DNA of 64,000 nt from Nostoc sp. LEGE 12450 (GCF_015206895.1 NZ_JADEXU010000011.1:1-64000), one strand, 5' to 3'; shown: positions 43,608-52,464, counted from the stretch's first letter. Numbers and translations: made by a program. Notes: generated from the letters alone by a model not told the origin.

Positions 43608-43791
43608 TACCACTACGTACAGAAGATGATAAATTTGAAACTGATTATAGAAATTTACCGAAGCGGTTAAGATCGATTTGCCTAATCGATGAAGCAAAGC
43701 ATGGGATAAACTATTAGAAATAGCTGAGAAAAATTAAGTAACCAGAAGTGAAGTGATAGAAATTTTTGCTCGCAGTGGCGAATTATATTAA
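43608..43791 (+). pseudogene. Broken ribbon-helix-helix-like DNA-binding gene
   Basis: One frame reads TEDDKFETDYRNLPKRLRSI, and after a one-base shift the next reads WDKLLEIAEKN, an in-frame stop, and VTRSEVIEIFARSGELY ending at 43789-43791. The order fits a small CopG-like regulator (strand followed by WxKLxxIA and VTRSEVIE helices). A frameshift near 43700 and one stop make it dead. The rest of 43059-43607 holds no gene; a ~40-bp stretch at 43491-43531 resembles one at 61846-61887. Confidence 0.5.
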
Positions 43792-43849
43792 GTCTTATCT
43801 CTAGGCTACTTAATATCTATGCACTTACCTCAGCGTGCCTCTGCATTTA

Positions 43850-43879
43850 AAAAAGAAAAAAGGTGGGCATTACCCACCC
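43850..43879 (-). terminator. Rho-independent terminator of rtcB
   Basis: On the minus strand, GGTGGG, a five-base loop and CCCACC form a GC-rich stem directly followed by a long T-rich run (complement of 43848-43861). It starts eight bases after the rtcB stop codon and points the right way. Confidence 0.8.
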
Positions 43880-43886
43880 GATAAAT

Positions 43887-46034
43887 TTATCCTTTAACAC
43901 AAAGAACTTGCTTTAGTGTTGCTACAACTTCAACTAAATCTGCTTGATTTGCCATCACTTGTTCTATCGGCTTATAAGCACCTGGAATTTCATCTAACAC
44001 GCCCTCATCTTTGCGGCATTCTACACCATTTGTTTGCTCTATCAAATCATCAAGTGTGTAGACATTTTTTGCCTTATTTCTAGACATCAAACGCCCCGCG
44101 CCGTGAGAACAAGAACAGAAACTATGAGCATTACCTTTACCCTTAACAATGAAAGACTTTGCCCCCATCGAACCAGGAATAATCCCATAATCTTCAGTCT
44201 GAGCCCGGACTGCACCCTTACGAGTAACGTATACATCCTCGCCAAAATGCACTTCTTTTTCGGCGTAATTGTGATGACAATTAACTTGCAATAAAGGTTT
44301 AGTTGCTTTCCCGCCTACCAGATGTTTTTCAACTATGTGCTTAAAACGCGCCATCATCACATCGCGGTTAACACGCGCATAGTTTTGTGACCATTGTAAA
44401 TCATGCCAATATGCCTGGAATTCTGGCGTACCAGCAATAAAATGAGCCAAATCAGGGTCAGGTAATTTATTACCTGCCATTTTTGCTAATTCTCTAGCTG
44501 TGTGAATATGACACTGAGCTAGTTTATTGCCGATGTTACGCGAACCTGAATGCAGCATCAGCCAAACTTGATTCTCTGTATCGAGGCACACTTCAATAAA
44601 GTGATTTCCTCCACCAAGAGAACCCATCTGTTTCATTGCTTTACCTTGTAGGTCTTGCACACCGCGATGCAAGTCTTTAAAATCATCCCAGTGTTGCCAG
44701 TTACTGACGGATTTTTCAACGTCTTTATTTTCGTTGAATCCAGTCGGAATTGCTGCTTCAATATCCAGGCGGATTTTCTTGAGTTTACCTTCTAGTTGTT
44801 CGGCGGTAAATGCTGTTTTGATCGCGCTCATACCGCAGTTATGAACAAATACTCCGGCTTTCAGGGCGAAATTATGGTACTCCGGTACTGTTAGACAGTA
44901 AACATCCTCTGTGTAATTTAGTAGATTTACTGCTACAACCTTGTGATTGCATTGATGTTCTTTTCTGCGGTGATTGTGGAGTCCAATTGGAGTTTTGACA
45001 TCTACACCACAAATCTCACAGGTATAGTATTGGTTAGCAATCTCTTGAGACTTTTCTCTCCCTTTTTCACTCTTGTTATATTCAACTAGATATTGTTTAC
45101 CCCGATTACCATTACCTGCGACTGCATTTTTAAAATGCTCTGGTTGCTGTTCCATGTATTGAAGGATATTCCTAGTTCCCCGTTCAGCATAGTATTGGTA
45201 TCCTTCTGGAGTTTTTGCTTTTTGAGCAAGGGAAGCAACTCTTTTTTCTTCAAATTCGGCAGAATGCCAGTGTTGGTTACGCTCCACTAGAGAGCGGTGG
45301 TAAGCAGAATGATCGCGATTACCCATGAATTCAAGATTTTCTGGTCGATTATCAGATTCATCGAAATTCTGATGATGAATAACTGTTTTCTGTCCCTCAA
45401 ATCTAGGAACCTTGCCTAGTAACCCAGACCTGGCAATAATCCAGTGTGCTTTTTGCCATCTGCTGGAGTATGGCTGAGTAATCAGGGTGTAGCCATCTTT
45501 GTCAGTCTTGGAGTAAAAGGGCATTAAGGAAGTCTCTGCTTGAAGTAACTGAGCTTCTTTATAGGTTCCGTCCCGAAGCATGAATTGGTGATCGGGAGTA
45601 CAAATAATTTCTTCACCGTTATCCAGAATCACTTTCACGAGTGGAGCATTCCGTCTAGTCAACTTAGCAGTTGCTTGAGCCGCAACGATTTTTCCTGTTG
45701 GCGTACAAGCATAAACAATAAACTCTGTACCCCAATCGATTAGGTCTTTAATAGTATAAGATTTACCATCCGCTAGAGGAATTAAGGTATCTCCTATGAA
45801 GCAACCAATATCTACACCGACAGCAGCAGGGATAATTGCCTCTTTGGTTGCAATTACAGAACCAACTAAAGCACCTTTGCCTAAGTGGACATCTGGCATT
45901 AAGGCCACGTGCTTAAACACAAATGGTAATGATGCCACATTTTTTGCCATCTTGGTTTCTTCTGGGCCCAAAGAGTGATTTGCCCAAGATAAAACGGGTG
46001 CTGGTGTGGTAATTTCTAACTTTTCGTATGGCAT
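43887..46034 (-). CDS. rtcB: RNA-splicing ligase RtcB containing an intein
   Basis: The reading frame has 715 codons, of which residues 78-399 are an intein, leaving a 393-residue mature ligase. RtcB joins 2',3'-cyclic phosphate (or 3'-phosphate) RNA ends to 5'-OH ends with GTP and Mn2+. The first extein ends PDVHLGKGALVG ... VGVDIG and the second begins CGMSAIK, so the metal-binding cysteine of the DIxCG motif is the +1 residue. Further metal and GTP residues are seen in GGGNHFIEV, LMLHSGSRN, VNCHHNYAE, IPGSMGAKSF and CSHGAGRLMSR, which contains the guanylylated histidine. All look intact. Activity requires intein excision. A good terminator follows. The upstream gap 46035-46408 is AT-rich and otherwise empty. 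Confidence 0.93.
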   Translation of the reverse strand: MPYEKLEITTPAPVLSWANHSLGPEETKMAKNVASLPFVFKHVALMPDVHLGKGALVGSVIATKEAIIPAAVGVDIGCFIGDTLIPLADGKSYTIKDLIDWGTEFIVYACTPTGKIVAAQATAKLTRRNAPLVKVILDNGEEIICTPDHQFMLRDGTYKEAQLLQAETSLMPFYSKTDKDGYTLITQPYSSRWQKAHWIIARSGLLGKVPRFEGQKTVIHHQNFDESDNRPENLEFMGNRDHSAYHRSLVERNQHWHSAEFEEKRVASLAQKAKTPEGYQYYAERGTRNILQYMEQQPEHFKNAVAGNGNRGKQYLVEYNKSEKGREKSQEIANQYYTCEICGVDVKTPIGLHNHRRKEHQCNHKVVAVNLLNYTEDVYCLTVPEYHNFALKAGVFVHNCGMSAIKTAFTAEQLEGKLKKIRLDIEAAIPTGFNENKDVEKSVSNWQHWDDFKDLHRGVQDLQGKAMKQMGSLGGGNHFIEVCLDTENQVWLMLHSGSRNIGNKLAQCHIHTARELAKMAGNKLPDPDLAHFIAGTPEFQAYWHDLQWSQNYARVNRDVMMARFKHIVEKHLVGGKATKPLLQVNCHHNYAEKEVHFGEDVYVTRKGAVRAQTEDYGIIPGSMGAKSFIVKGKGNAHSFCSCSHGAGRLMSRNKAKNVYTLDDLIEQTNGVECRKDEGVLDEIPGAYKPIEQVMANQADLVEVVATLKQVLCVKG
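44838..45803 (-). other. Intein (322 residues) with HNH-type homing endonuclease region in RtcB
   Basis: The N-terminal splice block begins CFIGDTLIPLADGK, with Cys1 as nucleophile. Block B is in IICTPDHQFMLRDG, with a Thr-x-x-His-like TPDH. Block F is EDVYCLTVPEYHNFAL, and block G ends AGVFVHN, giving His-Asn followed by Cys as +1. The middle ~200 residues contain VIHHQNFDESDNRPENLEFM, a classic HNH endonuclease stretch, and a zinc-finger-like CEICGVDVKTPIGLHNHRRK. It should splice itself out and may still cut intein-free rtcB alleles. Archaeal RtcB inteins are known at this same active-site cysteine. Confidence 0.9.
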
Positions 46035-46408
46035 AATTTATTCTATTTTGGATTTTAAATTTTAGATTTTGGATTAGGTCTATGTACTGATAATTTATCT
46101 AGTACTTTTTTACGGTTTTTAGTAAACACTAAATTTATTACTACTAACTTGCTTACCCATAAATTTAAACTTGACATACTACTTAGTTGTAGCAATTTAA
46201 ATGCTTATTGTCTTTCATTTAACTCGTTCAGTCTTCGTGAAGCTGAAGAACTACTTTTAGGGAGTAGCACATTTATACTACAAATGTAACTCATGCGATT
46301 ACAAGCGTCAAGTCCATACCACAGAGAGAAAACAGATGTTTCCTAGATATATTAAAATTTGTAAAGAAAATTACTCTGTTAAATAACTCCTTAAACTTCT
46401 GACACAAT

Positions 46409-47296
46409 ATGGCAGTCCGTCAAGATACAATCTGGGAACGTTTTTTATCTCCTGTAATGCGTCTTTTGATTGATGAAGAAGGCTTACGGCGTTACGCTGA
46501 TAGTATTGACTGGGAGAAAGAGGGCGATCGCTTCCGGCGAGATGATGTCATAATTCCCTCGTACTACAGCAGTCAAAACTTTCACGGGATTACAGGCGGC
46601 TATCTCACTTACAATGCAGCAGTTAGTTACGATCCGATTACCCAATATGTTGTGCCGCCTAATGAAACTATTGTCCGCCAAGCCTTAATTGATGCTGTTA
46701 AGGTAAAACCACGACGCATACTTGACTTAGGTTGTGGCACAGGTTCCACTACTCTAATGTTAAAACGGGCTTTTCCCGAAGCGGAAGTTATTGGTTTGGA
46801 TTTATCACCCTATATGCTGGTAAGGGCAGAAGATAAAGCTAGAAATGCTGGTTTAGAGATAGTCTGGCGACACGGAAATGCGGAAAAAACCAGTTTCAGA
46901 GATGCAACATTTGACTTAGTGACAGCTTCTTTGCTATTCCACGAAACTCCAAATGAGGTGTCCTTAGCAATTTTGCAGGAAAGCTTTCGCTTGCTAGTAA
47001 CTGGAGGACAAGTCCTAATTCTAGATGGAAATCAAAAGACTCTGCGGCAGTTAGAATGGCTTAATGATGTTTTTGAAGAGCCATATATTCGTGAGTATGC
47101 TGCTGGTAATACAGAGGCGAATATGGGTGCGGCCGGATTTGAAGCTGTGCGATCGCAGGATGTATGGTGGATAAATCAGGTAACTGGCGGCGTTAAACCG
47201 ATCGCAACTGAAAATGTCCGTCGTTATACTCCCACATCAGTAGATAATAATGATTTGGAGGGACTTGGATCTCCCGCATTTGGCATAATCGCATGA
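46409..47296 (+). CDS. Class I SAM-dependent methyltransferase
   Basis: A 295-residue methyltransferase. Motif I is RILDLGCGTGSTTLMLKRAF (~102-121), the acidic ribose-binding residue is in VIGLDLSPYML, and motif III-like FDLVTASLLFHETP follows. The N-terminal ~95 residues (RFLSPVMRLLIDEEGLRRYA, PSYYSSQNFHGI) form an extra helical region that probably caps the substrate site. The substrate is unknown. The TGA stop overlaps the ATG of the following HAD hydrolase (ATGA), so they are translated together and probably act on related metabolites. Confidence 0.8.
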   Translation: MAVRQDTIWERFLSPVMRLLIDEEGLRRYADSIDWEKEGDRFRRDDVIIPSYYSSQNFHGITGGYLTYNAAVSYDPITQYVVPPNETIVRQALIDAVKVKPRRILDLGCGTGSTTLMLKRAFPEAEVIGLDLSPYMLVRAEDKARNAGLEIVWRHGNAEKTSFRDATFDLVTASLLFHETPNEVSLAILQESFRLLVTGGQVLILDGNQKTLRQLEWLNDVFEEPYIREYAAGNTEANMGAAGFEAVRSQDVWWINQVTGGVKPIATENVRRYTPTSVDNNDLEGLGSPAFGIIA

Positions 47297-48021
47297 GTTT
47301 AAAGGCAGTTCTCTTTGATTTCAATGGTGTCATCATTAACGATGAGCCAATCCACCTACAACTGATCGATGAGATTCTCATTGAAGAAAATCTCCAACCC
47401 CAAAAAGTGAGTGAGCGTCAAGCTTCTCTTGGACGCAGCGATCGCGCTTGTTTTGGGCAACTACTCGCTAATCGTGGTAGAGTCGCTAACGAAAACTACT
47501 TAACTCAGTTGTTGTACCGCAAAGCCCAAGCTTATACGGTGGAGTTAGAGAAAATAGAGAAACTGCCTTTATATCCAGGTGTAGAAGACTTAATATATCA
47601 GGTGCGATCGCGGAATTTGAAATTAGGATTAGTCAGTGGCGCTCTTCGCCAAGAAATAGAATTGGTACTCCATCGTGCCAAACTAGACAAACATTTTAAA
47701 ATTATCGTTGCGGGCGATGACATAACCACCAGTAAACCAGAACCTGATGGTTATTTACTGGCAGTAAAATGCCTAAATAAAGAATATCCTGAATTAAACC
47801 TTCAACCACAAGAGTGTCTGGCAATTGAAGATACCCCCGCAGGTATTGCCGCAGCGAAGCGATCGCAGATGCAAGTTGTTGGTGTAGCGAACACTTACCC
47901 ATTCCACATGCTTCAGCGCTGCTGTAATTGGACTGTTGATTATCTCAGTGATTTGGAACTGGAACGCGTGCAGAAGATTTATTCTCAAAAAGAGCCTCAG
48001 CCATCGGCAACTGAATGTTAG
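47293..48021 (+). CDS. HAD-IA hydrolase, beta-phosphoglucomutase-like, with altered motif I
   Basis: A 242-residue HAD superfamily protein. Motif I is VLFDFNGVIINDE: the nucleophile Asp9 is present, but the second aspartate of the usual DxD is Asn11. Motif II (LVSGALRQEI), motif III lysine (TSKPEPDGYL) and motif IV (CLAIEDTPAGIAAA) are intact. The residue change removes the general acid/base of typical phosphatases and phosphomutases, so the activity may be slow, different, or a phosphate-binding role. The small helical cap lies between ~15 and ~90. It overlaps the methyltransferase gene by four bases. Confidence 0.8.
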   Translation: MSLKAVLFDFNGVIINDEPIHLQLIDEILIEENLQPQKVSERQASLGRSDRACFGQLLANRGRVANENYLTQLLYRKAQAYTVELEKIEKLPLYPGVEDLIYQVRSRNLKLGLVSGALRQEIELVLHRAKLDKHFKIIVAGDDITTSKPEPDGYLLAVKCLNKEYPELNLQPQECLAIEDTPAGIAAAKRSQMQVVGVANTYPFHMLQRCCNWTVDYLSDLELERVQKIYSQKEPQPSATEC

Positions 48022-48086
48022 AATACTCTATGGTGATAGTCTATTGAGTTAATGAGTAATATTACTCTTGACTTAGCAACGATTCA

Positions 48087-48159
48087 GGGGAATTAGCTCA
48101 GTTGGTAGAGCGCTGCGATCGCACCGCAGAGGCCATCGGTTCAAATCCGTTATTCTCCA
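48087..48159 (+). tRNA. tRNA-Ala (anticodon CGC)
   Basis: A 73-base cloverleaf. The acceptor GGGGAAT pairs with ATTCTCC, with one G-U pair. The D arm is GCTC AGTTGGTA GAGC. The anticodon stem CTGCG/CGCAG encloses the loop ATCGCAC, so the anticodon is CGC (reads GCG, Ala). The T arm ATCGG-TTCAAAT-CCGTT has one T-T mismatch. CCA is not encoded. A HIP1-like GCGATCGC spans the anticodon arm. The T-stem mismatch is unusual but the fold is otherwise complete. Confidence 0.85.
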
Positions 48160-48323
48160 TTTGTACATTCGCAAATTATATGTCGCAATTTGCTAATTAA
48201 AGTTAGATAAGAATTGATAAAGGTGCGGTGTGGGAAGAGGGGAGCGTTGGTCGCCTTTTCCCTAACCCCTTTTTTTAATTATTTTGTTCTGCCTGAGTTT
48301 GAATAAAGAGGAGATAGTTTGGT

Positions 48324-48971
48324 ATGTTACTTGAACTCAATCAACTAATTGTTAGAGCCGGTCATCAGTTGTTGATTAAAGATATCTCCTGGTCGGTATA
48401 CAAACGTATTTTGACAGAATTGGGGGACAATCGCAGTTCTAGGATAGGTTACAGTCAAGGAGTGCTGGAAATAATGGCTCCATTACCAGAGCATGAAGTA
48501 GCTAAAGTTATTATTGGAGACTTGGTAAAAGTTTTATTAGAAGAACTCGATCTGGAATTTTGGAGTTTGGGATCTACGACTTTTGATAAACAAAGTATGG
48601 ATGCTGGGGTAGAACCTGATGATTGTTTCTATATCCAAAATGAAGCTAGAATTAGGGGCAAAGATAGAATCAATTTAGAAACTGATCCACCTCCAGATTT
48701 GGCTATTGAAATTGATATTACCTCCCGCACTCGTTTCAATAATTATCAAGCGTTGAGAGTACCAGAACTGTGGCGATGGAATGGAAGCAAGTTGGAAATA
48801 AACGTGCTGCTCGATGGTAAATATGTAGAATCAAATACCAGTTCTATTTTCCCCAATCTTCCAATTCAGCAAGTGATTCCCGAATATTTGATCCTGAGTA
48901 AGACCAATGGAAGGAATGCGACAATGAAAGCATTTCGTGTATGGGCAAGACAGCAAATAGGAGTGATTTAG
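48324..48971 (+). CDS. Uma2 family putative endonuclease-like protein (DUF820)
   Basis: A 215-residue Uma2 protein, distinct in sequence from the one at 23053. Core blocks are RIGYSQGVLEIMAPLPEHE, GVEPDDCFYIQNEARI and PPDLAIEIDITSRTRF, plus the strand YQALRVPELWRWNGSKLEIN. The Asp of EPDD and the Glu of AIEID are the likely metal ligands of the PD-(D/E)XK-type site. GAGGAG about 13 bases before the ATG supports the start. The gene stands alone after tRNA-Ala; the in-frame sequence after its stop encodes a hydrophobic remnant (49009-49127). Confidence 0.85.
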   Translation: MLLELNQLIVRAGHQLLIKDISWSVYKRILTELGDNRSSRIGYSQGVLEIMAPLPEHEVAKVIIGDLVKVLLEELDLEFWSLGSTTFDKQSMDAGVEPDDCFYIQNEARIRGKDRINLETDPPPDLAIEIDITSRTRFNNYQALRVPELWRWNGSKLEINVLLDGKYVESNTSSIFPNLPIQQVIPEYLILSKTNGRNATMKAFRVWARQQIGVI

Positions 48972-49008
48972 TTACAATCCAATTGGTATTCCATTGATTC
49001 CACTTCTA

Positions 49009-49127
49009 ACGTTGATGGTGAGTCTGGCATTGTCGGCTGGATTGTAGTGTTTGTTGTGAGTCTGTTGGGCTTAGGAACGCTCCCTACCTGGAAATTTGGT
49101 AAGGTACAACCGCCGATGCTGGGGTAA
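49009..49127 (+). other. Possible gene remnant encoding a membrane segment
   Basis: Without any start codon, the frame continuing after the Uma2 stop encodes ESGIVGWIVVFVVSLLGLGT then LPTWKFGKVQPPMLG and a stop. It looks like the last transmembrane helix and cytoplasmic tail of a lost membrane protein. The rest of 48972-49373 has no recognised content. Confidence 0.3.
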
Positions 49128-49373
49128 CTCAATTGACGTTCCCCATCCTGTAGAGGGATGAGAGATTACGGTAATTTAAGATAAAGTCGTCGAAATAGTG
49201 TAAATGGAAGCAAGATCGATATCAACCTGCTTCACTTAATTCGCAATGCCGAATATATATATTTTTTGTTTGCCGAACCACTTAGATTACCATCAAACCA
49301 TTGTGATAGAGCGGGTTGAAGCATAGAGAAAATTGTTATCGAAAAAGACGTTTATTGTTTGAGGAAACCTCCT

Positions 49374-50912
49374 ATGAAAGCGGATTACCTAATTGTAGGC
49401 AGTGGTTTATCAGCATTGGTCTTTGGCGCTTTGATGGCAAACTCAGGTAAGACCGTGCAAATACTCGAAGCTCATGAGCATCCGGGCGGCTTTGGTCACA
49501 CGTTTATGATGGCTAAAAAATACACGTTTAATGCCCAATTCCATTATGTTTGGGATTGCGGTGAAGGACAAACGGTTAATCGGGTACTCAAGAAATTAGG
49601 CTTGGATCGGGAAGTGACTTTTGAGCGGTATGACCCGGATGGTTTTGACCACATGCGAATGCCGGGGTATGCGTTAGATATGCCTTCGGAACCAGAGGAA
49701 CTGATCCAGCGATTATCAAAGCTGTTTCCTGAATATAGAGATCGCATTCGCCAATTTGTTAACGATGTCGAAAAAACGAGCGCAGGTTTGAAAATACTCG
49801 CTCCTCCAGTTAAGCCAATTGAACTGCTCCAACATCCAGGTGAAGTGGTTTGTACTGTCCAATATCTCAACAGTACACTTCAGGATGTATTCGATAAATT
49901 TCAGCTACCACAAGCCGCCCAAACCCTATTAGCTCTGCAATGGCCTGATTTTTTGCTGCCTCCAAATCAACTCTCGTTTTATGCCTGGGTCGCTTTATTC
50001 AAGGGCTATCAAGCCGGTGCATTTTATCCAACCCAGCATTTTGAGCATGTTATCAATTCGTTAGTCAAAGTGATTGAATCAAATGGAGGGCAGGTACTAC
50101 TAAACCATGAAGTCACGAATTTTAGAGTCATAGACAAAACGGTTACGGGCGTTGAGGCGATGGATTTAAACACCCATCAAACTCATGAATTTACAGGCGA
50201 CACCGTGATTTGCAACATTGACCCCAAAAAAGCCGCCAAAATGATTGGTGAGTCAAAGTTCTCTAAAACCGTGCGCCGAAAACTCAACTATGAGTATTCT
50301 GCATCCAACTACATGGCTTATTGCGTCGTCAAAGACCTCGACCTGCGAGACTATGGATTTGGCAAGTGGAATGTTTTCCACACTGGTCATCAGGATTTGA
50401 ATGAAGCCTTTGCTCAGATGTATGAACACAATGATTTTTCCAATCCCAGCTTTGCCATAACAACGCCGACTTTATTGACACAAGCGAGTCGGGATTGTCC
50501 AGAGGATTGTCAGATTGTTGAATTCCTTACTGTTGCTAATTACAACTACTTTAAGCAATTGCGGCAGAGCGATCGCAAAGCTTACAACCAGAAAAAGCAA
50601 GAAATCTTCGATTCTATCCTGGATGTCGTGGAAAAAGAATATATACCGAATTTTAGAAAGCATCTAGTCTTTCATATCACCGGCAGTCCCACCACCAATG
50701 AACGTTATTGCTGGTGTCCCAATGGGAATTCCTACGGTTCTAGTCTCACACCGCGCAACATGGGTTTGGGGCGCTTGAATCACGAAACCTCACTCAATCA
50801 TTTCTATTTCTGCAATGCCTCATCAGGCTATCCGGGCTTTGCTCCCACATTCTGGACTGGGGCGTTGCTGTATCAACGATTATCTGGTGATGTGCTTTTA
50901 GGCAATAGCTAA
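49374..50912 (+). CDS. FAD-dependent oxidoreductase, CrtISO/phytoene desaturase-like
   Basis: A 512-residue flavoprotein. The N-terminal Rossmann motif is YLIVGSGLSALVFGALMA, then VQILEAHEHPGGFGHTF, the FAD-binding GG doublet region typical of carotenoid isomerase/desaturase-like enzymes. The C-terminus (NASSGYPGFAPTFWTGALLY) is the second FAD-contact block. Carotenoid or another polyprenoid redox/isomerisation is a family-level guess; the natural substrate may differ. The ATG at 49374 is preferred because GAGG lies ten bases upstream; a TTG at 49359 is in frame. The next gene, another FAD enzyme, begins 165 bases downstream, so they may form a two-step pathway. A homologue lies at 59839-61404. 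Confidence 0.8.
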   Translation: MKADYLIVGSGLSALVFGALMANSGKTVQILEAHEHPGGFGHTFMMAKKYTFNAQFHYVWDCGEGQTVNRVLKKLGLDREVTFERYDPDGFDHMRMPGYALDMPSEPEELIQRLSKLFPEYRDRIRQFVNDVEKTSAGLKILAPPVKPIELLQHPGEVVCTVQYLNSTLQDVFDKFQLPQAAQTLLALQWPDFLLPPNQLSFYAWVALFKGYQAGAFYPTQHFEHVINSLVKVIESNGGQVLLNHEVTNFRVIDKTVTGVEAMDLNTHQTHEFTGDTVICNIDPKKAAKMIGESKFSKTVRRKLNYEYSASNYMAYCVVKDLDLRDYGFGKWNVFHTGHQDLNEAFAQMYEHNDFSNPSFAITTPTLLTQASRDCPEDCQIVEFLTVANYNYFKQLRQSDRKAYNQKKQEIFDSILDVVEKEYIPNFRKHLVFHITGSPTTNERYCWCPNGNSYGSSLTPRNMGLGRLNHETSLNHFYFCNASSGYPGFAPTFWTGALLYQRLSGDVLLGNS

Positions 50913-51077
50913 ACAGACAACTCGCACATATAGGACTCCTATTTGATTTTTGAACAAGACTCAATACGGATGTATCCTTCTTTTCTTCCCAATTCACAAT
51001 TCCCAATCCACGCAAGTAAATTCAGGAATCAAACCGGATTCCTATATTATTCATATTCAACAACTGAGAGGTCAGTT

Positions 51078-52457
51078 ATGAGAATTGCAATTATCGGTGG
51101 TGGAGGCAGTGGTATGGCTACAGCTTACCTGCTTGATAAACAAGGGCATCATGTCACTGTATTTGAACGGCAGCCGATGTTGGGGGGGCATATTCGGACA
51201 CTCAACAAGAATGTGAAGCCCAACCAATCTGATTGCAATGAAATGTTGGAAAGTGGAGTGCTAGAATTTCCTACCGTATTTCACAGCTTTGTTGCTCTTA
51301 TGCAAGAGCTAGGAGTGGAACTAGAACCCATCCATGTTGGTTCAGCTTTATTCCCCAAAAATGGTAGTCCCTTTTTCTCGAAGGTCACGAATGAGAACAA
51401 CTATACAGGCATCCAACGCCTGATTGAATATCTGCGGTTCGATACCATCCATACCCGTTCCCTTGGATTATGGCTAAAAACGCGATTTGCCCAGATGGAA
51501 GATTTTTACGATCGCCCACTGTCTCAATATGTAAACAACCAAAGTATAAGCAATACCTGGCTAAAGTTACTGACGATGTATAGCTACTCAATGCCCTTTG
51601 AACTCATTGATAACTTTCCCGCAGAGATGGGAATTCCGATGTTACGCGACTACCTCGCGGTCAAATGGCTCAGGATTAAAGGCGGTGTATATTCCTATAT
51701 TGAAAAAATTCTGGAGCGATTTAAAGGAGAAGTTTTGTTGAATGTGGAGATTGTTAATATTTCTAGAAGTGCAGATGGTGTGAAAATTCAGCGATCTGCC
51801 TCTGGCGGCAGCGCTTCTCTGCGAGACGCTCCGCGAACGCTATCGCAGGGTGATATCCAGGAGTTTGATAAAGTCGTGTTTGCCACGCCACCCGACCAAG
51901 TGATGGCTCTGTTAGCTGACCCAACGGAGGCTGAAATTAAACGCTTCTCAGATTGGAAAGCCAATTATGCAATCACTACAATTCATACTGATACTTCCAT
52001 GTATGATCATCATCACATCCACCACCCCTCAGAATTTGATTTCTTCCAGACAGACACCCAATGGGGATATAACAGTTACTTAAATCAGCTTTGTGGCATC
52101 TCATCGCCACAGAATTATTTTTTATCGTTTCAACTAGAAGGATTGATTGCTCGCGATCGCATTATTCACACTCAAGAACACCACACGCCGTTGTATACGA
52201 CTGAATCTTTTAGATATCGAGACGAAGTAGTTGCCACCAATGGAGAAAATCATACTTACTATGCGGGAGCTTATCTAGGAGATGGATTACATGAAGGAGC
52301 GATCGCGTCTGCCTTTCGAGTTGCTCAACTCATCGGTTCACCCTTAGCTGTTTCCATTTCTGGGTTCAACGACGGAAACGCAGACACAGTAGAGATAGCG
52401 GCGGATACGGCAGGTATTGGAAAATATTTAACTCATCCCCGTTCCCATCGATCTTGA
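51078..52457 (+). CDS. FAD-dependent amine-oxidase-like protein
   Basis: A 459-residue flavoprotein of the NAD(P)-binding/amine oxidase class. MRIAIIGGGGSGMATAYLLD and VTVFERQPMLGGHIRT are the FAD-binding blocks. VVFATPPDQVMALL is the middle block, and YYAGAYLGDGLHEGAIASAF the C-terminal FAD-contact block. GAGAGG six bases before the ATG fixes the start; the open frame upstream is repeat-derived. The substrate is unknown, and similar proteins act in fatty-acid cyclopropanation or polyene chemistry. A short repeat-encoded peptide (SASGGSASLRDAPRTLSQG, about nt 51791-51850) interrupts the sequence in frame and looks like an inserted mobile palindrome. Confidence 0.75.
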   Translation: MRIAIIGGGGSGMATAYLLDKQGHHVTVFERQPMLGGHIRTLNKNVKPNQSDCNEMLESGVLEFPTVFHSFVALMQELGVELEPIHVGSALFPKNGSPFFSKVTNENNYTGIQRLIEYLRFDTIHTRSLGLWLKTRFAQMEDFYDRPLSQYVNNQSISNTWLKLLTMYSYSMPFELIDNFPAEMGIPMLRDYLAVKWLRIKGGVYSYIEKILERFKGEVLLNVEIVNISRSADGVKIQRSASGGSASLRDAPRTLSQGDIQEFDKVVFATPPDQVMALLADPTEAEIKRFSDWKANYAITTIHTDTSMYDHHHIHHPSEFDFFQTDTQWGYNSYLNQLCGISSPQNYFLSFQLEGLIARDRIIHTQEHHTPLYTTESFRYRDEVVATNGENHTYYAGAYLGDGLHEGAIASAFRVAQLIGSPLAVSISGFNDGNADTVEIAADTAGIGKYLTHPRSHRS

Positions 52458-52464
52458 GATTTTA

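Noticed and set aside
50943-51077. An N-terminal extension of the amine-oxidase-like protein
   Set aside because: The sequence is low-complexity with heptamer-like CCCAATT words, and a strong ribosome site precedes the internal ATG at 51078.
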